64,000 nt of DNA, taken from Ficedula albicollis (Eukaryota > Chordata > Aves > Passeriformes > Muscicapidae). A program made the translations under genes and the position numbers. The stretch covers positions 6,089,832 through 6,153,831 of the forward strand of contig NC_021676.1 of assembly GCF_000247815.1 (NCBI RefSeq), given 5' to 3'. The notes beneath the pieces were generated by a model. The model was given only the letters and a program-made list of their open reading frames with translations, searched no databases and was not told where the DNA came from. Of the stretch, positions 39,804-54,377 are shown piece by piece; positions within the stretch are counted from its first letter, which is position 1, and each line of letters starts with the position of its first letter.

Positions 39804-40600
39804 TAGGAGACTGTACGATGCGACAATGGTCAGGACGGTCGTGACAGACGGAGACATCTCTGTAAGCCAGGTCTTGAAACTTGTGGTTTATTGCATAGGG
39901 CGTGGGTAAAAAGGGCTTAACTGGGAGCTGCCAGCTGCAGCTCGGAGCAGGGCAGAAAGAGAGCGGGGGTAGTGAGAGTTCTAAGAGGTAAGAGAGTGGT
40001 AAGAGAGGGAAGTAAGAAAAGGAAGTAAAAGGGCGAAGTAAGTAACTGGGAGCTGCCAGGCCAGCTGCAGCTCGGAGCAGGGCAGAAAGAGAGCGGGGGT
40101 AGTGAGAGTTCTAAGAGGTAAGAGAGTGGTAAGAGAGGGAAGTAAGAAAAGGAAGTAAAAGGGCGAAGTAAGAGCGTGAAGTAAGAGAGTGATTTTCCCG
40201 TTTGCAATACAGTAAATCTTCTTCTATGCTGAATATTCTAATTTCCACTAACCAATCTAATACAAGATACAAAACCTATAGCATTTACATACAGCCTACA
40301 AGAATCATTACATTACCATAACATGTCATACTTTAAACCCTAAAAACTGCTCTTTGGACCCCTTCTGCCAAGCTAGCAGGGTCTTCTCTGACCTTTGGAG
40401 CTGCTCTCCAGCAGAAGCCATTGTTCTATCAAGAGGGGATTACTTTCCTGGCCATCCTATTGTCTTCTAGTTATTTACTAACTAAGGTTTGGTATCTCAA
40501 AGATACCTCTCATTTCAATCTCGCTGACGGTTTCCATATTCTCAAAATCTTTTGCTAGGCCATCATATTTATAAGGTTTTCCTGATTCATCCTTCCCAGC
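39804..40600 (-). mobile_element. ERVK-like LTR (old endogenous retrovirus), 3' end at left
   Basis: Read on the minus strand, the sequence through TTAGATTGGTTAGTGGAAAT, a purine-poor tract, an AATAAA poly(A) signal (plus-strand TTTATT at 39887-39892) and a U5-like segment ending near TGTACGATGCG (plus strand) has the layout of a passerine ERVK-type LTR. No gag, pol or env remnant is seen on either side, so it is probably a solo LTR. I could not find a convincing target-site duplication and both limits are approximate. Confidence 0.65.
39919..40172 (-). repeat. 125-bp tandem duplication inside the ERVK-like LTR
   Basis: The block starting AACTGGGAGCTGCCAG (39919-40043) is repeated at 40044-40172. 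The second copy has 5 extra bases (GGCCA) and is otherwise identical as far as I can see. It contains shorter AGTAAGA-type repeats rich in GTAAGAGAG. LTR enhancer regions often amplify this way. Confidence 0.92.
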
Positions 40601-41270
40601 GAGGGAGGGAAGTGGCTGGTGTTTAACCTGCGGCAGGCAGCGCGATGAGCCGGGGCTGGGCTGGCGTTGTCAGGGGGACACGAGCTGCCCCCGGAGCTGT
40701 CACCTCCCATTACAGCCCTCAATGGACCCTCAAAGGAGCCTTTATTCCTTGGGGTGGGAACCGGGAGAAGCGGGGGGACGCGGCGCTGCCCCGATCCCCC
40801 AGCTGCCGTGTTTCGCCGTCTGATTTTACAGGCAACCAGCGAATGGGGTGGGAACGGCTTTTCCTCCCTGGCGGGCTCTTCCCGGGCGGGGAGACTTTGT
40901 CACCTGGTCCCTGCTGCCGCATGAGTCACCGCGCAGGAATTAGAGCGTGCGATGCTCGCGTTTCCATCCCGCCGTCCGGCGCTCCGGGTGTCGCTGACGG
41001 ATCCGGCCCCTGTGTCCCACCTGGCTGGGACAGCACCAGGCGACACCTGCCGGGGCTGTGCCTGGCGGGGGCTTTGGCAGGGCTGGGAGCGGGGCTCGCT
41101 TTTATGGGGTTTGCGGTATCGGTTGTCAGGCAGTTCGTGCCTGACGTCGGGAAAACGCTTCCTGGCAGCTGCGCCGCAGTTTGGAGGCTGCAGCCTGGAC
41201 GGGGGACCCGTGGCTGGGCCTGTGAGGACTGTCCCCGTCCGGGGGATGCTGCTGGGGGAGCACCAGGTGT
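40601..41270. promoter_or_regulatory. CpG-rich segment
   Basis: GC-rich with frequent CpG (for example GGGGGACGCGGCGCTGCC at about 40772 and GACGTCGGGAAAACGC at about 41142). A 219-codon plus-strand frame (40645-41304) crosses it but lacks recognisable domains, and its length is expected from GC-rich composition. CpG island or unannotated 5' exon are possibilities. Confidence 0.3.
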
Positions 41271-44200
41271 GAGCACAAACCCTGCAAGCCGGTTAGATAA
41301 CTGAGAGTGAGTAGGGACAGGACTTATTATTTCATAACGTGTCAATTACCACCTGATTTGGACCAATTTACTGGATTCGTTCAAAGTGGACAGGCCACCT
41401 TTACTTAACCCGGAAAAAGAATATACATTATTTATAGGTGTTCGAAAAAATAGCGGGATATTGTCAGATCCAAACACCGCTGGTGATCCACGGAGTGATG
41501 GAGAACTCTTCCCAAGCTGTGCTTTAATTTTTCTCTTTCTGGAGAATTTGGAAACATCTGTGCCTGCCTCTCATATTACCCCGATTTTGGTGTCATCTTT
41601 GCCTTCTGATCCAGAGGAGTTATCGTGGTTTCTTTTCCCTGGCTCCAGATTGTGCTGAGTATCCATGTTGCTGCCTTCCCGGGTGTTCACACTTGATTTC
41701 TCTCTGAAATCCTGGATAAATACCATCCAGGCCGGGGGATTTACTACACTTTCTCCAGTTGCTCCCTGATTTCCTCCTTAGAGGCTGCCCTGCCCGCTAA
41801 GGTCACATTCTGATTTCCTATGCACAATGCCTTTGAAATGGAAATGTTTCCCCTCATTGTCTTCTCGGGTAAAGATCAAGAGGAAGAACGCCTTTCTCCC
41901 GGCTTTTCCACCCTCCATAATCGTCCTCTTCTCCCCAGGGAGCAAACGCGTGCCACGGTCCCACAGGCCACAGTCTCACAGGCAGTATTTCGTGTGTGAA
42001 TTCACAAATCCAGCCAATTTCCAGGCTTATTCTGGCACCCCTTGGGCTGTTTTGGAACACCCTTGCTTCTCATCCACAAAGAAGTCCAGGAAGAACTTTC
42101 CCATCTAATTTAAAAGGGGAATTTTAGCTACCTCCAGTTAGCCATGGCCAGAATGGATTCCCTTTTTTTCTTTATTCCTGACTCATCTCCCTGCACAAGC
42201 CAGGTGTATCCAGCATGATCATGTCCTGGATTATCTCCAGGAGGTTCTCCCATCCCTCCTGCTCCAAAGGACGTGTCAGGAGAGGAGAGTCTGCCCAGCA
42301 CTGCTGGGCTGGATCTGGGCCAGGTGCCTCAGCCCCCAGCCCTTCATCTGCAGCTCAGCTCCCGTCTCGTGCCGGGGCTGTGCCAGCAGAACTCCATGGA
42401 ATGCCATTTCCCCATGTTCTGCTTGTTAACAGTTGCCCACAAAGATTTAAAAGTCTCAGATGTGTGTCCAATCTGTTGGCTTTGGTAGAGTGATCAGAAG
42501 GGACCCAAAGGACTTGTGACTATCTTGAAATGTTATTAGAAGTTTGCCTGAATCACTGATTTTTAGAACAATAACCTTCCCAAAGACTTCAAGCCATTCC
42601 TCTGCAAATTGGATTTAAAATAAAATTAAAATGCGATGGAGGGAATTTTCTATATGCTGGGGGGAGGATTTCTGCTGGAGCTCAGTGAGCAGAGGGTGTG
42701 GTGTAAAATGTAAGGAATTATTTCAGCTGAAGCAAGCTTTCCTCTGTGCCCTTTTTCTCAGTCTCTCCTGGAACAGGAACTCCGTAACATTTGATCCTTT
42801 AGACAAACTTTCAAACCCATAATGTTCAAGTGGGTTTGAAATTAGGCGTAAAGAGTTTGTTCATCACGAGGAATCTCTGAAATGGATTAGTGAGAGCTCC
42901 TTGTCTTACACTGGGAATCCAATGAAAGAACCAAGAATCATCCAGAGCCGAAATAAATGAGAGTTGTTGGGTGCAGTGATGCACTTTTACACACCCAGCT
43001 TGAGCATCTCATTGCAGGGCAGCATCTTGCCAAGGACACTCCCCAGGTCTCATTAAACTTGTCCCTCTCATTGCCCATCCCTGGTGTTCCCAGGCTGATC
43101 CCAGAGAGCCGCTGGCTACTGCTGTTATTAGTGATTGAACAGGGAGAAAATCGGCACAAATCATTAAAAGTGTCTGATAATTCTCCAGGTGAAAGCCCAG
43201 CTGGGCTCAGCAGCTTTCCCAGATCCGTTTCCCTGATTTACAGCCATCATTATCCCGGGAATCCTCCACCCCTGCAGCACCTCTCGCCCTTTCCTCATCC
43301 TTCAGCCACAGGAGCCTAAAGTCAGCCCTGCCTCACATTCCCAGCCAGGGACATCTCCAGGGTCTGCTGGTGGGAACTGGGAAGAGACAGGCAGTGGTTT
43401 CCTCTGGTGGCCAAATGCTGCACTTGGTAGTCTCTGAAAAGGACTCTGCTCATGCTCTTCAGCTGTGCTTTAGTGGTAAATACACGCAGGACTGGAGTTC
43501 CTTCCAGGTCCTTCCCAAGACAGAGGAAACACTGATGAGCACAGAGCTGAGGAGGCACCTGAGCTCTCAGGGAGGAATGGCCAGTTTCCTCCCATGTTCC
43601 CTATTCCCAGATAATGGGGATCTGTGCCTCATTCCTGCTTTCTCTCTCCTCAGATAATGGCAGTCATTGGTTCATTCCCATGTTCCCTATTCCCACTTTG
43701 CCTTTTCCTGGATGATGGGGAAGCAGAGCACTCCCAACCCCTGCAAAGGTTCCTGGAGGATCTTGTTCCTCCCCAGCCCAGAAGGTGTTTATTGAGCTTG
43801 AGCTGGCAGGAATGATCCTCACCTCTGGATCCTCACCTCTGGATGGCAGAGCCAGGCCACAGAAGGGACAGGGACAGGGACAGGGACAGAGATGCCACCA
43901 CACCATCAGCCACCTTCCCCTCCCCACCCTGCACTGGGACTGCTCTCAACACATCCTCCCTTGAAGTTCTCCACATCTACTTTCTGCATTTCTTTGCCAG
44001 CCAGCACAAGGGAAGGATGCTTGGCAGGTCCTGTCCATTTGAGAGAGTTTTCCATATAAAACAGGAAGGAACACCCAGCAGCACCAAGGGAATATTTCCA
44101 TATTGTTCATTCAGACACCTGAGCCTGGGCTTGTTTTGTGAGCCCCAAGCTGAGGCAGGTGTGGGGACAGAGCAGGGGAGACCAGAAAACTGCTCTGCAC

Positions 44201-45410
44201 AGAGGTGCTGGGGCTCAGCTTGCCAAAATAATGTCACTTCATGGAGCTTTCAGGTGACAGCAGCAGAGAGGTGCCTGCTGCATGTGGCCCCACAGCTGCA
44301 GGGCTTTGGGCAGAGCAGGGAGATTTTCAAGTCCTTCCTCAAAACACAAATTTAGATGAACATGATTGTAAAATGAAAATAATTTTATATTTAAAAGTCA
44401 AAGGCTTCCCCTTGCAGGAAATATTGAAATGTCTTAGTTCAGCCCAATTTGTTTTTCCTCTAGGAGCAAGGGAGACAAATGAAGAAGCAAATACAAAAAT
44501 AGGTGGAACATGACAGGGTTTTTTTCGTTGTTTTTGTGGTTTTGTTTGTTTTTTTTCAAATCTGGACTTTGCACCTCTCATTTGTCCAGCTTCTACCATA
44601 TCCATTTCTGAGCTGTGGCCAAGCCTCTAAAGCAGCACTTCCCAGCTGCATGGCTCCTACCAGGGGAGCATCAACCACAACGCTCCTGGCCTTTGGGAAA
44701 ACGAGAAAAAAACATGGAAACACGGGGCTTCCACCCCGCCTCGTGTCCCCATCGGTGCCCTTGAGCAGGTTTTGTGTTCTCGGTGCTTTCTGTGTTTCAA
44801 TCATCCCCAGCCCCCGCTGCCGCCGTGCTTTGTGTGGCTGCGCTTTCTCCGGGATGGTTTTTCCATTGTCATTCACGCAGGGCCAAAGGCAGAATGCATT
44901 AATGTCACCCAGGGGGTGGGGGGCAGCAATATTTGCGTCTCTCGGAGTTAATTCTCCAAATCGCTTCACATTCGCTCCCTTCTCGTGCATTTGGGGCACT
45001 TTTCTGGATGCTCCCGGGGCTGGGGGGAGTGAGGCGCTGGTTTGACCCTCGGCTCCTCGGGTTCACTGCGAGGAGCTCTGTCTTTAGAGCGGCTGGGATG
45101 GGGAAAGTGAGAGACAATGCTCACTGGAGGGTGTCCAGGGACAAAGCTGGGAAAAGCTGGCTATGGGATGATACCCGGGGTGGATTTTCTCCCTTGGGGA
45201 GAGCAAAGGGAAACCTGGTGCAGTGCGGAGCTGCTCCCGCATCCCCCGCAGCCCAGGCTGGCTCCTCTCCGCTGACAAAAACTTTTCTTTTCATTCCTGA
45301 GCACGAACCTCGTTCGGATCAAGGCACTGCCCTGCCTGTCCTGCCGTTGCAGCGAGATGGGGCAGCCCCAGGAGCCTGGGGGACAGGGAGGATCTTGGGG
45401 TCACTGCGGC
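41271..45410. other. single-copy DNA, no gene recognised
   Basis: Long mixed stretch. 41330-42120 is AT-rich and looks unlike its neighbours (GAATATACATTATTTATAGG, AAAAAATAGCGGGATATTG). It may be an old unrecognised transposon, but I cannot name it. A short (GGGACA)4 run lies at 43866-43890. The part 44870-44990 (GCATTAATGTCACCC, CTCTCGGAGTTAATTCTCC) is another AT-rich candidate element. Confidence 0.4.
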
Positions 45411-45459
45411 CAGAGAGGGGACAGGGTCCCTGCGCTCACCAAAGGGACACCCCGGGACA

Positions 45460-47057
<1,598 letters not shown>

Positions 47058-47062
47058 GGACA

Positions 47063-47984
47063 GCAGGCGCCAGAGAGGGGACAGGGTTCCTGTGCTCACC
47101 AAAGGGTGAGGGGACACCAAGGGACAACAGACTCCCCAAAGCAGCTCGGTCCCCTCCTTGTTCCCCCAGCTCTCCACTGTGTTCCTGCCCAAAATGTCAG
47201 GATCTGGAGGCAACGGGATATTTATTGCTGCCTTTTGCCCCTGGGCTCTCCCCAGAGCAATGATATATGAACAGTCCTGGGTTTCCATCCCCTGGAGCTG
47301 CTCCCCCAGCCTGATCCACACCCTGGCTCCTGGGGGTACCCCAGGGCTTTCTCCAGGTCACGGGGCTACCTCTGGATTTCCTGGATTGTCTGAATTCCTC
47401 GTGCAAAGTTGTACATTTCTGAAATTCTATTTTTGGATTAATGAACATTTGGCAACAATACGAAGCCTGTTTGTAGCCAGTGGGGTGACCCTCCTAATGT
47501 ATTCCCCATGCCTACTCTTCCCTCTGGCCAAACTCCCCCCCAGGAAAGCCCTGGAGCCTTTCCCAAATTTACCCCAGGAATGAAATCAGCTCCATGTCTG
47601 CCACGGTGAATTTTTTCCCTGTCCACAGGCACTTTCTCTTTTCCCCACCTGCCCGAGAGGGAGAAAGGAAGGAGGGGGAGCAGATGGAGGCAGAGCTGCA
47701 GACTTGAAGTGTGAGAAAGGCAGTGGGGAAGAGGAAATTTGAGCATCAGGAAATTCTTCCGAGCACACCGAGGTGTCAGACAGAGCGATTGCCTTCCCGG
47801 GAATGGGGACCAGCCCCACGTCTTGGGAAAAGAAGGGAGATTCAGGTGAGAGCTGAGCAAAACCTGCAAGGCCCTGCACTGGCCAGGCTGGGATCAGCAT
47901 CCACTTGTTTCCCTCCCTGGAGTAAAGCAGGATCCGTGGGAGGAGGATCCATGGGTTCAGCTCATTTTCCATCTGAATTCCCTC
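47063..47984. other. single-copy DNA with a repeat of the LTR A left flank
   Basis: 47066-47128 (CGCCAGAGAGGGGACAGGG onward) resembles 45411-45459 left of the LTR, so the LTR landed in a locally duplicated segment. The rest is unremarkable; no gene recognised. Confidence 0.5.
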
Positions 47985-48388
47985 TGCTCTGGAGCCAGGC
48001 TGGGAGAGCTGGGGGTGTTAAGCTCGAAGAAAAGGCTCCAGGGAGATCTCAGAGCCCCTTTCAGTGCCTAAAGGGGCTGCAGGAGAGCTGGAGAGGGACT
48101 TGAGACAAGGGATGGAGGGACAGGACGCGGGCAATGGCTTCCCATGCCAGAGGGCAGGGATGGGTGGGATATTGGGAAGGAATTCCTGGCTGTGAGAGGG
48201 CCTGGCACAGGGTGCCCAGAGGAGCTTTGACTGCCCCTGGATCTTTGGAAGTGTCCAAGGTCAGGCTGGATGGGGCTTGGAGCACTCTGGACTAGTGGAA
48301 GGTGTCCCTGCCCATGGCAGGGGTGGGATGGGATGAGCTGCAAAACCCCTTTGAACAAAAACTGGCCTGAGATTCTGTGATTCCACAG
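47985..48388 (+). mobile_element. CR1 LINE 3' end, about 400 bp
   Basis: The longest CR1 fragment in the window. It runs from GGCTGGGAGAGCTGGGGGTG through GAGCCCCTTTCAGTGCC, GCAATGGCTTCCCATGCC, GGGATATTGGGAAGGAATTC, GTGTCCCTGCCCATGG and GGGTGGGATGGGATGAGC to ATTCTGTGATTCC. The CR1 tail is intact; there is no reverse transcriptase part. Confidence 0.93.
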
Positions 48389-48837
48389 TGTGGAACCACA
48401 GCTGGACTCTGTCCACCTCCAGTCACCCAGTACCCATGTGTCCCCCAAGCCCTGGGAGTTGGAGATTCCTCACAGCTCCTGCCCAGACTCACCTCAGCTC
48501 TCAGTGGGAATATTCATGCCACAGGAATGGGAATTCCATAAAACATCCCGAGCTCTCCCTGCTCCAGCACTTCCCAAGCGGGTCCCCCTGTGTGGGCTGT
48601 GCTGTGGTGACACTTCCAGCCCGCCACCAGACAGGAGGAGTAGCTCATGCACTGATGTAAAGCAGGAGATGAAGGATCCCCAGTGACTTTTTTTCCCCTA
48701 TTTCACCCCGAAATAATTCTGCGAGGGAATTTTTGTGTAATTGGATTAAGTGTGGGGAACTTGTCCTTGCTGACAGATTGCACAGGCACCAAACCAACAT
48801 CGGGGGGGTTGCCACTAAATCTTCTTTCACTGTAAAG

Positions 48838-48871
<34 letters not shown>
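48838..48871 (+). repeat. poly-A run (34 bp)
   Basis: Thirty-four A following CACTGTAAAG. No retroposed gene body or target-site duplication is evident upstream, so it is listed as a simple repeat. Confidence 0.9.
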
Positions 48872-48872
<1 letters not shown>

Positions 48873-48969
48873 CAAATAGTAATTCAGGTTTGCAAGCAAA
48901 CCAGATTTACCCAGCCCTGATGCAGAGGATGGATTGTTCCCCATCCGTCCCACAAAAGCCACTGAGACT

Positions 48970-49290
48970 CCTTTTTTCCTCCAGTTTCATTTTATGGGCA
49001 CGAGCAACTTCTACACAGCTTTTTTTGTGAGAGGGGAGCATTTTTTAAGAGCAGCCCATGTTTGAGGGACGCGACGCCACGGCAGATCCGCCGATATCTC
49101 TGCTCCCCAAAGGAAGGGCTATTAGGGAGATAAGGGACTGGGAGAACACTCTCTGTGGCACTAAAGAGTGGAGGAGGGAGATAACTTGGGAGCTCTGGTA
49201 AAGCCACCAAACACTCTGTGAATAAAACCGTTCGAGGAATCAATTTTCTTCAGTGCAGCGATTGTGTTTTCCTGAGGGTGATGTTTATCC
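48970..49290. promoter_or_regulatory. candidate enhancer with clustered GATA sites
   Basis: Two canonical WGATAR sites, AGATAAG at 49138-49144 and AGATAA at 49179-49184, plus a GATATC at 49093-49098, fall in about 90 bp. The surrounding sequence is non-repetitive (GAATAAAACCGTTCGAGG). This fits a GATA-factor bound element, but motif density alone cannot prove function. Confidence 0.3.
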
Positions 49291-49355
49291 CTTGGCTCTG
49301 TTCCTGCAGCTCAGACACATCCAAAGCTCACCCAGGGCCCCATCCAGCACTCGCT

Positions 49356-49597
49356 GAAGAGCCTGGAGGAGAAGGGGAAGCTGGTTTAAAACTCACTGTC
49401 CTTCCTACACAGCTTGGACAGCAGGAGGAATTTCTTCCTGGGAAGGCTGGAAGGGTCATTGGAGTGCCCATCTCTGGAGGTGCCCAAGGAAGGACTGGAG
49501 CTGGCGCTCAGTGCTCTGGGCTGGTGGCAAGGTGGGGATCAGTCACTTGGACTCGATGGCCTTGCAGGGCTTTCCAGCCTTAATGATGCTGCGATTC
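49356..49597 (+). mobile_element. CR1 LINE 3' end, older subfamily
   Basis: AAGAGCCTGGAGGAGAAGGGG, GAGGAATTTCTTCCTGGG, GGAGTGCCCATCTCTGGAGG, CTTGGACTCGATGGCCTTGC and GATGCTGCGATTCC follow the order expected for a CR1 3' end. Diverged. Right boundary firm, left boundary approximate. Confidence 0.82.
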
Positions 49598-49869
49598 CAT
49601 GGAGTTCATCCCAGTGGCTGCAGCACCCACAAAGGCATCACCAACTCACCCCAGGAACGAGCCAGCGCCGCAGGGCGGGTGTTGTCTGCCCAAGCTGAGC
49701 CCTGTCCAGCTTTTCCCTTTCCAGGGGGGTCCCACAGCCAAGGCTGGAGCATGTGGAGCACTCCAGGACACCCCAAGCTGTCCGTGCCCCCCCAGCTTCC
49801 AGCCCTGAGCGTGGAGCCAGCCCCGCTGTCAGTTACTTACAGAGCTCCATGGGCCACATCCAGCACGCC

Positions 49870-50260
49870 TGCATCAGCTCCCGGGCTCTTAATGAGATTA
49901 CAAAGTTTATTTTAGTTGAGAAAGACACCAATAAAAAGGATTTAAAAATCCCTCGGAGTCTCGCCATACCCCAGAGTGCTCGGCCAGTGGGAGAGCTCCT
50001 CCAGCTCCCGCGTTTGTTTTCCTTTCAGAGAATCGAGGCTGCTGCCTCCTGCATTCCCGTGCATTAGCAGCCTCTTCCCAGGTTGACCCCATGTATTATG
50101 GATGTGCTAAAATCTTCATGTTCTGAATAGGAGCTGCATTATTCATGGCTCTGCTTAGAGTTTGTCTTTAAAAGCCCTGCAGCCTTTTAATGAAATGCTC
50201 CGATTTTAACAGCAGCCAAGACCAGATATTTTGCTTTAAATTTTTTAAAAGTTATCTCTG
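49870..50260. promoter_or_regulatory. AT-rich candidate conserved non-coding element
   Basis: Non-repetitive sequence including CTTAATGAGATTACAAAG, CCCCATGTATTATGGATG, GCATTATTCATGGCTC and CCTTTTAATGAAATGC. Several homeodomain-type cores sit in a GC-rich neighbourhood. No open frame of interest. Inferred regulatory. Confidence 0.35.
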
Positions 50261-51801
50261 TGGATTTTCCTCCCTGTTCTCCCCCTCTCTTTGAAGGCTC
50301 GAGGCCACTCAGAAGACGGAATGGCGCTGAGGGACAGAGGTGGATGAGGAGGTGTGAGGGTTCAGGGAGGAGAAAATGGGATGTGCTGATGGCCCCAAGC
50401 CTGTTCCAGCCCCACACGTGAGGTTGGGGTGCTGGATACCCCCAGGTCCCCGAGGGGAGTGGGTGCCCCATCCGGCATCAGGGATGCACTGAGTGTGTGG
50501 CACTGAGCCTCTCCCAGCCTGGGGCAGCTGGATTGGAGTGACATCAAGGTTTCCTTGGAATTGTAGGGAGGGAAAATGGGAAGATGGAGGGAGCAGCACC
50601 ACCAGGCCATGTGAGGTGAGCTCATGGCTCAGTGTGGAAGGTGCAGGAAATTTCTGGTGGGTGGGATGGAGGGAGCGGGGAGCTCCACTGAGAAATTCCT
50701 GAGGCTGGAGCAGAGGCAGCCTGGTCTGGGGCAGGGAAGGAGCTCCAAAGGCCTGGGGTGCAGGAGCACAGCATGGAGCCAACTCAACCCCTGCATGGGC
50801 ACAACCCCAGCCCCGTCCTGGGGCTGCCTCTGCCTCCACCTGCAGTGAATTTGGCCTAATGACTTAAACACAGATCCCGTTTCCAGGCAAACATCCCAAG
50901 TGTTCTGTCCCTGGTGGCAGGGAAACTCCTTAAATCAAAGCACAGCAATCCGATAGCCGGGGCCGCAGCTCGGGGCTTTATTGATCGCATCTGGGCTGGG
51001 GCTGGGCTGGGACTGGGATGGGATGGGACTGGGATGGGGCTGGGACTTTGGGGAGCTGGATTGGGTCCTGCCCTGCTTACAGCTCCAGCCCTGCAGCCCC
51101 TCACGCTGAGCACTGGAAGGAAGGAGAAGAAATGCTGGAATTTCTGACAGCTCCAGCCTTTCTGAGCCCAATGCCACGGATTCCTTTTGTCTCTCCGGTT
51201 CCCAGGAGCTTCAGAGCACACTGAATGCCGTTGTTATTGTTTGGTAGGGTTTTGTGCTAATTCCTCGTTACCTCTGAGACTTGGGTATAGAAAAGTTGGA
51301 AAAAAAGCAAGTGATTGGAGGGATTTCCCTTCCTCTGCGCTCCAAATGCAATTAAACACCAAGGTCCCCTCGGTGTGGGGCTGTGACATGTGGCGCTGGC
51401 AGTGCAGTGCTGGGGTGGCTCCTTCCCACCCAGGCACATTCCTGAGCTGCTCCTGGTAACTCCTGGGAGTTCATGGTGCGGGACTGTGCTCTCTGCCGTG
51501 CCTCAGTCACACTCTGGGGTGGAGATCTCGCTCTGTCACGGTTTTAGCTCCATGAGAGGGATGTTTTTGAGGCAATCACTGGTTATAGACACCCTGCCAG
51601 CACTTTGGGAGGAGCAGGGAAAGGTGGGATGGGGGATTTGGAGAGGAAGTAGTGCCAGGCTGCTTGGCCAAGCTGGCCCTGACAGCTGAGCACAAAGGCA
51701 GGTGCCACACACAGCTCCAGCACTGGCTGGACAATGCCACCATGTTCCAGGCAGGACAATGCCACCATGTCCCAGACCACATGCCTGGGTGCAGAGCAGC
51801 C
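50261..51801. other. single-copy DNA with a degenerate GGGATGGGACT stretch
   Basis: No gene recognised. 50990-51060 is a degenerate G-rich repeat (GGGACTGGGATGGGATGGG). The remainder is mixed sequence leading to the ERV1-like LTR. Confidence 0.45.
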
Positions 51802-52047
51802 CTGGTGACGCCTTAAGTTCTAAGTTTTTCTGCTCTGCTGGGGTCTGCTTTTCTGTTGTGCTTGGGTGGTGAAGACAAAACACTCCTATTCCAGCTGGGG
51901 ACTCAAAGACAATTTCTTCAAACTTCAGGCCCTAAGCATAAACAACGCGAAAAGAGGAGGGCAGGCAAGCAAGCAAGGAGGATGCAACTTCATGATTTGA
52001 GGCAAATAATTTGACAGTTGACTCCTACATGCAAATGGACTAAAACC

Positions 52048-52053
52048 TATAAA
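52048..52053 (+). promoter_or_regulatory. TATA box of the ERV1-like LTR
   Basis: TATAAA in the context AAAACCTATAAAGATG, about 100 bp upstream of the poly(A) signal in the same LTR. The related LTR has TATAAAA at 56228-56234 in the same relative place. Confidence 0.65.
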
Positions 52054-52155
52054 GATGTGAGATCTTGTGACCAAGCCCTTTTTTGCTTCCATCTTGGAGC
52101 CATCTGGGCAGGGCCAAGAATAGTACCGCCAGGGTGTGGCCTTTGAAGGCCTCTC

Positions 52156-52161
52156 AATAAA
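52156..52161 (+). terminator. poly(A) signal of the ERV1-like LTR
   Basis: AATAAA within CTCTCAATAAATATCC, marking the R region of the LTR. LTR B inserted 8 bp downstream and now separates it from the LTR end. Confidence 0.6.
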
Positions 52162-52169
52162 TATCCATT

Positions 52170-53404
<1,235 letters not shown>

Positions 53405-53739
53405 CCATTTTATTCCCCTTAGCTCTGTCTAGCCTCTGTTCCAGCTCCTCTAGGCATCACTGGTGGGGTGCCAGTCCCCTGTAGCTCAGCATTGCAGCCC
53501 CATCCCTTTTTCTGGGATCTCCACGCTCCCACCCTCCCTCTGTGCACGTCAGAGCCGCGGCCCCTCGGGGGCACATCCGTCACGTCCCATTGGGGACAGG
53601 CAGCACTGTCCCTGTCACATTGTTGTGTCTGGAAGCAGGTCACCCCTGGTTTCCATAAGATCACATTTCCAGGCCAGCTCTGCCTGCAGCCCTGCCATTC
53701 ATGCTCCGTTGGAGAGCCGCTGCTGCCTGAGCAGAAAGC

Positions 53740-54190
53740 AGGGATAAAGTGATGTCTTAATTCATTGCACATTCTTAAATAAAGGAGCGGGAGAAAAAGG
53801 GAGCGGCTCAAGGTCAGCGCTCGTTGCTGAGTGAGATTTCTTCGGCAGATTGTCTAAAATAGCCTGGAAAAAATAAATAAAAGCAAATTGATGGACACGC
53901 TATATTGAGGCGACGGGAAGTGAAGATGAAAAGAGAAGTGCCAGCTTGACTGCCAGCTTGGTGTGAAAATAAAACCTGCAAAAATATTCTCAATTGGTAT
54001 TTTAATGGCTGACCTGAATGCTTAAAAAATCCCAGGATTGCTGACTTGAGCCAGGCAGATACTGAAGCCATTTGTGCATGGATAACACTGGGAGAATCCT
54101 TCAAAAATAATTAATGATCAATCTCTCCAATTCTGGCTGGAGCTGACCAAATTCATTTGAAATCAAAAGAAAGGCTCTCCATTACTTCCT
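53740..54190. promoter_or_regulatory. candidate conserved non-coding element
   Basis: About 450 bp of AT-rich, high-complexity DNA with no repeat character: GTCTTAATTCATTGCAC, GCAAATTGATGGACACGC, TCTCAATTGGTATTTTAATG, AAAATAATTAATGATCAATC. It starts about 280 bp after the ERV1-like LTR. This is one of the strongest candidates in the window by composition. No protein frame of interest. Confidence 0.4.
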
Positions 54191-54377
54191 TGAGCTTTGG
54201 ATCAGGACCCTGAAGGCATTTAAGAGGCTTTGTTTTGGTTTGGTTTCTTTCTTCTTTTGTTTTGTTTTCCACAGATATTCCTGCGACTGCTTTGAGGGGA
54301 TGGTAATTGGAATTGGTGGTGGAAGTTGGAATTTGCAGACTGTTGGTTTGATACCTTTGACTTTAAAGCCCCTTGGC
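54191..54377. other. single-copy DNA
   Basis: Short T-rich stretch (TTTGGTTTGGTTTCTTTC) and mixed sequence. Nothing recognised. Confidence 0.4.

Noticed and set aside
39788..40612. GAGGGAAG on both sides of the ERVK-like LTR as a target-site duplication
   Set aside because: The implied element ends would not be TG...CA, and the motif is low-complexity purine sequence that recurs by chance.
40645..41304. 219-codon frame over a CpG-rich segment
   Set aside because: Length is expected from GC-rich, stop-poor DNA. There is no recognisable domain and Arg/Gly/Pro-rich composition follows the base composition.
43866..43890. Arg-Asp repeat peptide (RDRDRDRD) like that of splicing-related proteins
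   Set aside because: It is a (GGGACA)4 microsatellite in a frame without other features.
48838..48871. Poly-A tail of a processed pseudogene
   Set aside because: No mRNA-like body or target-site duplication was seen upstream.
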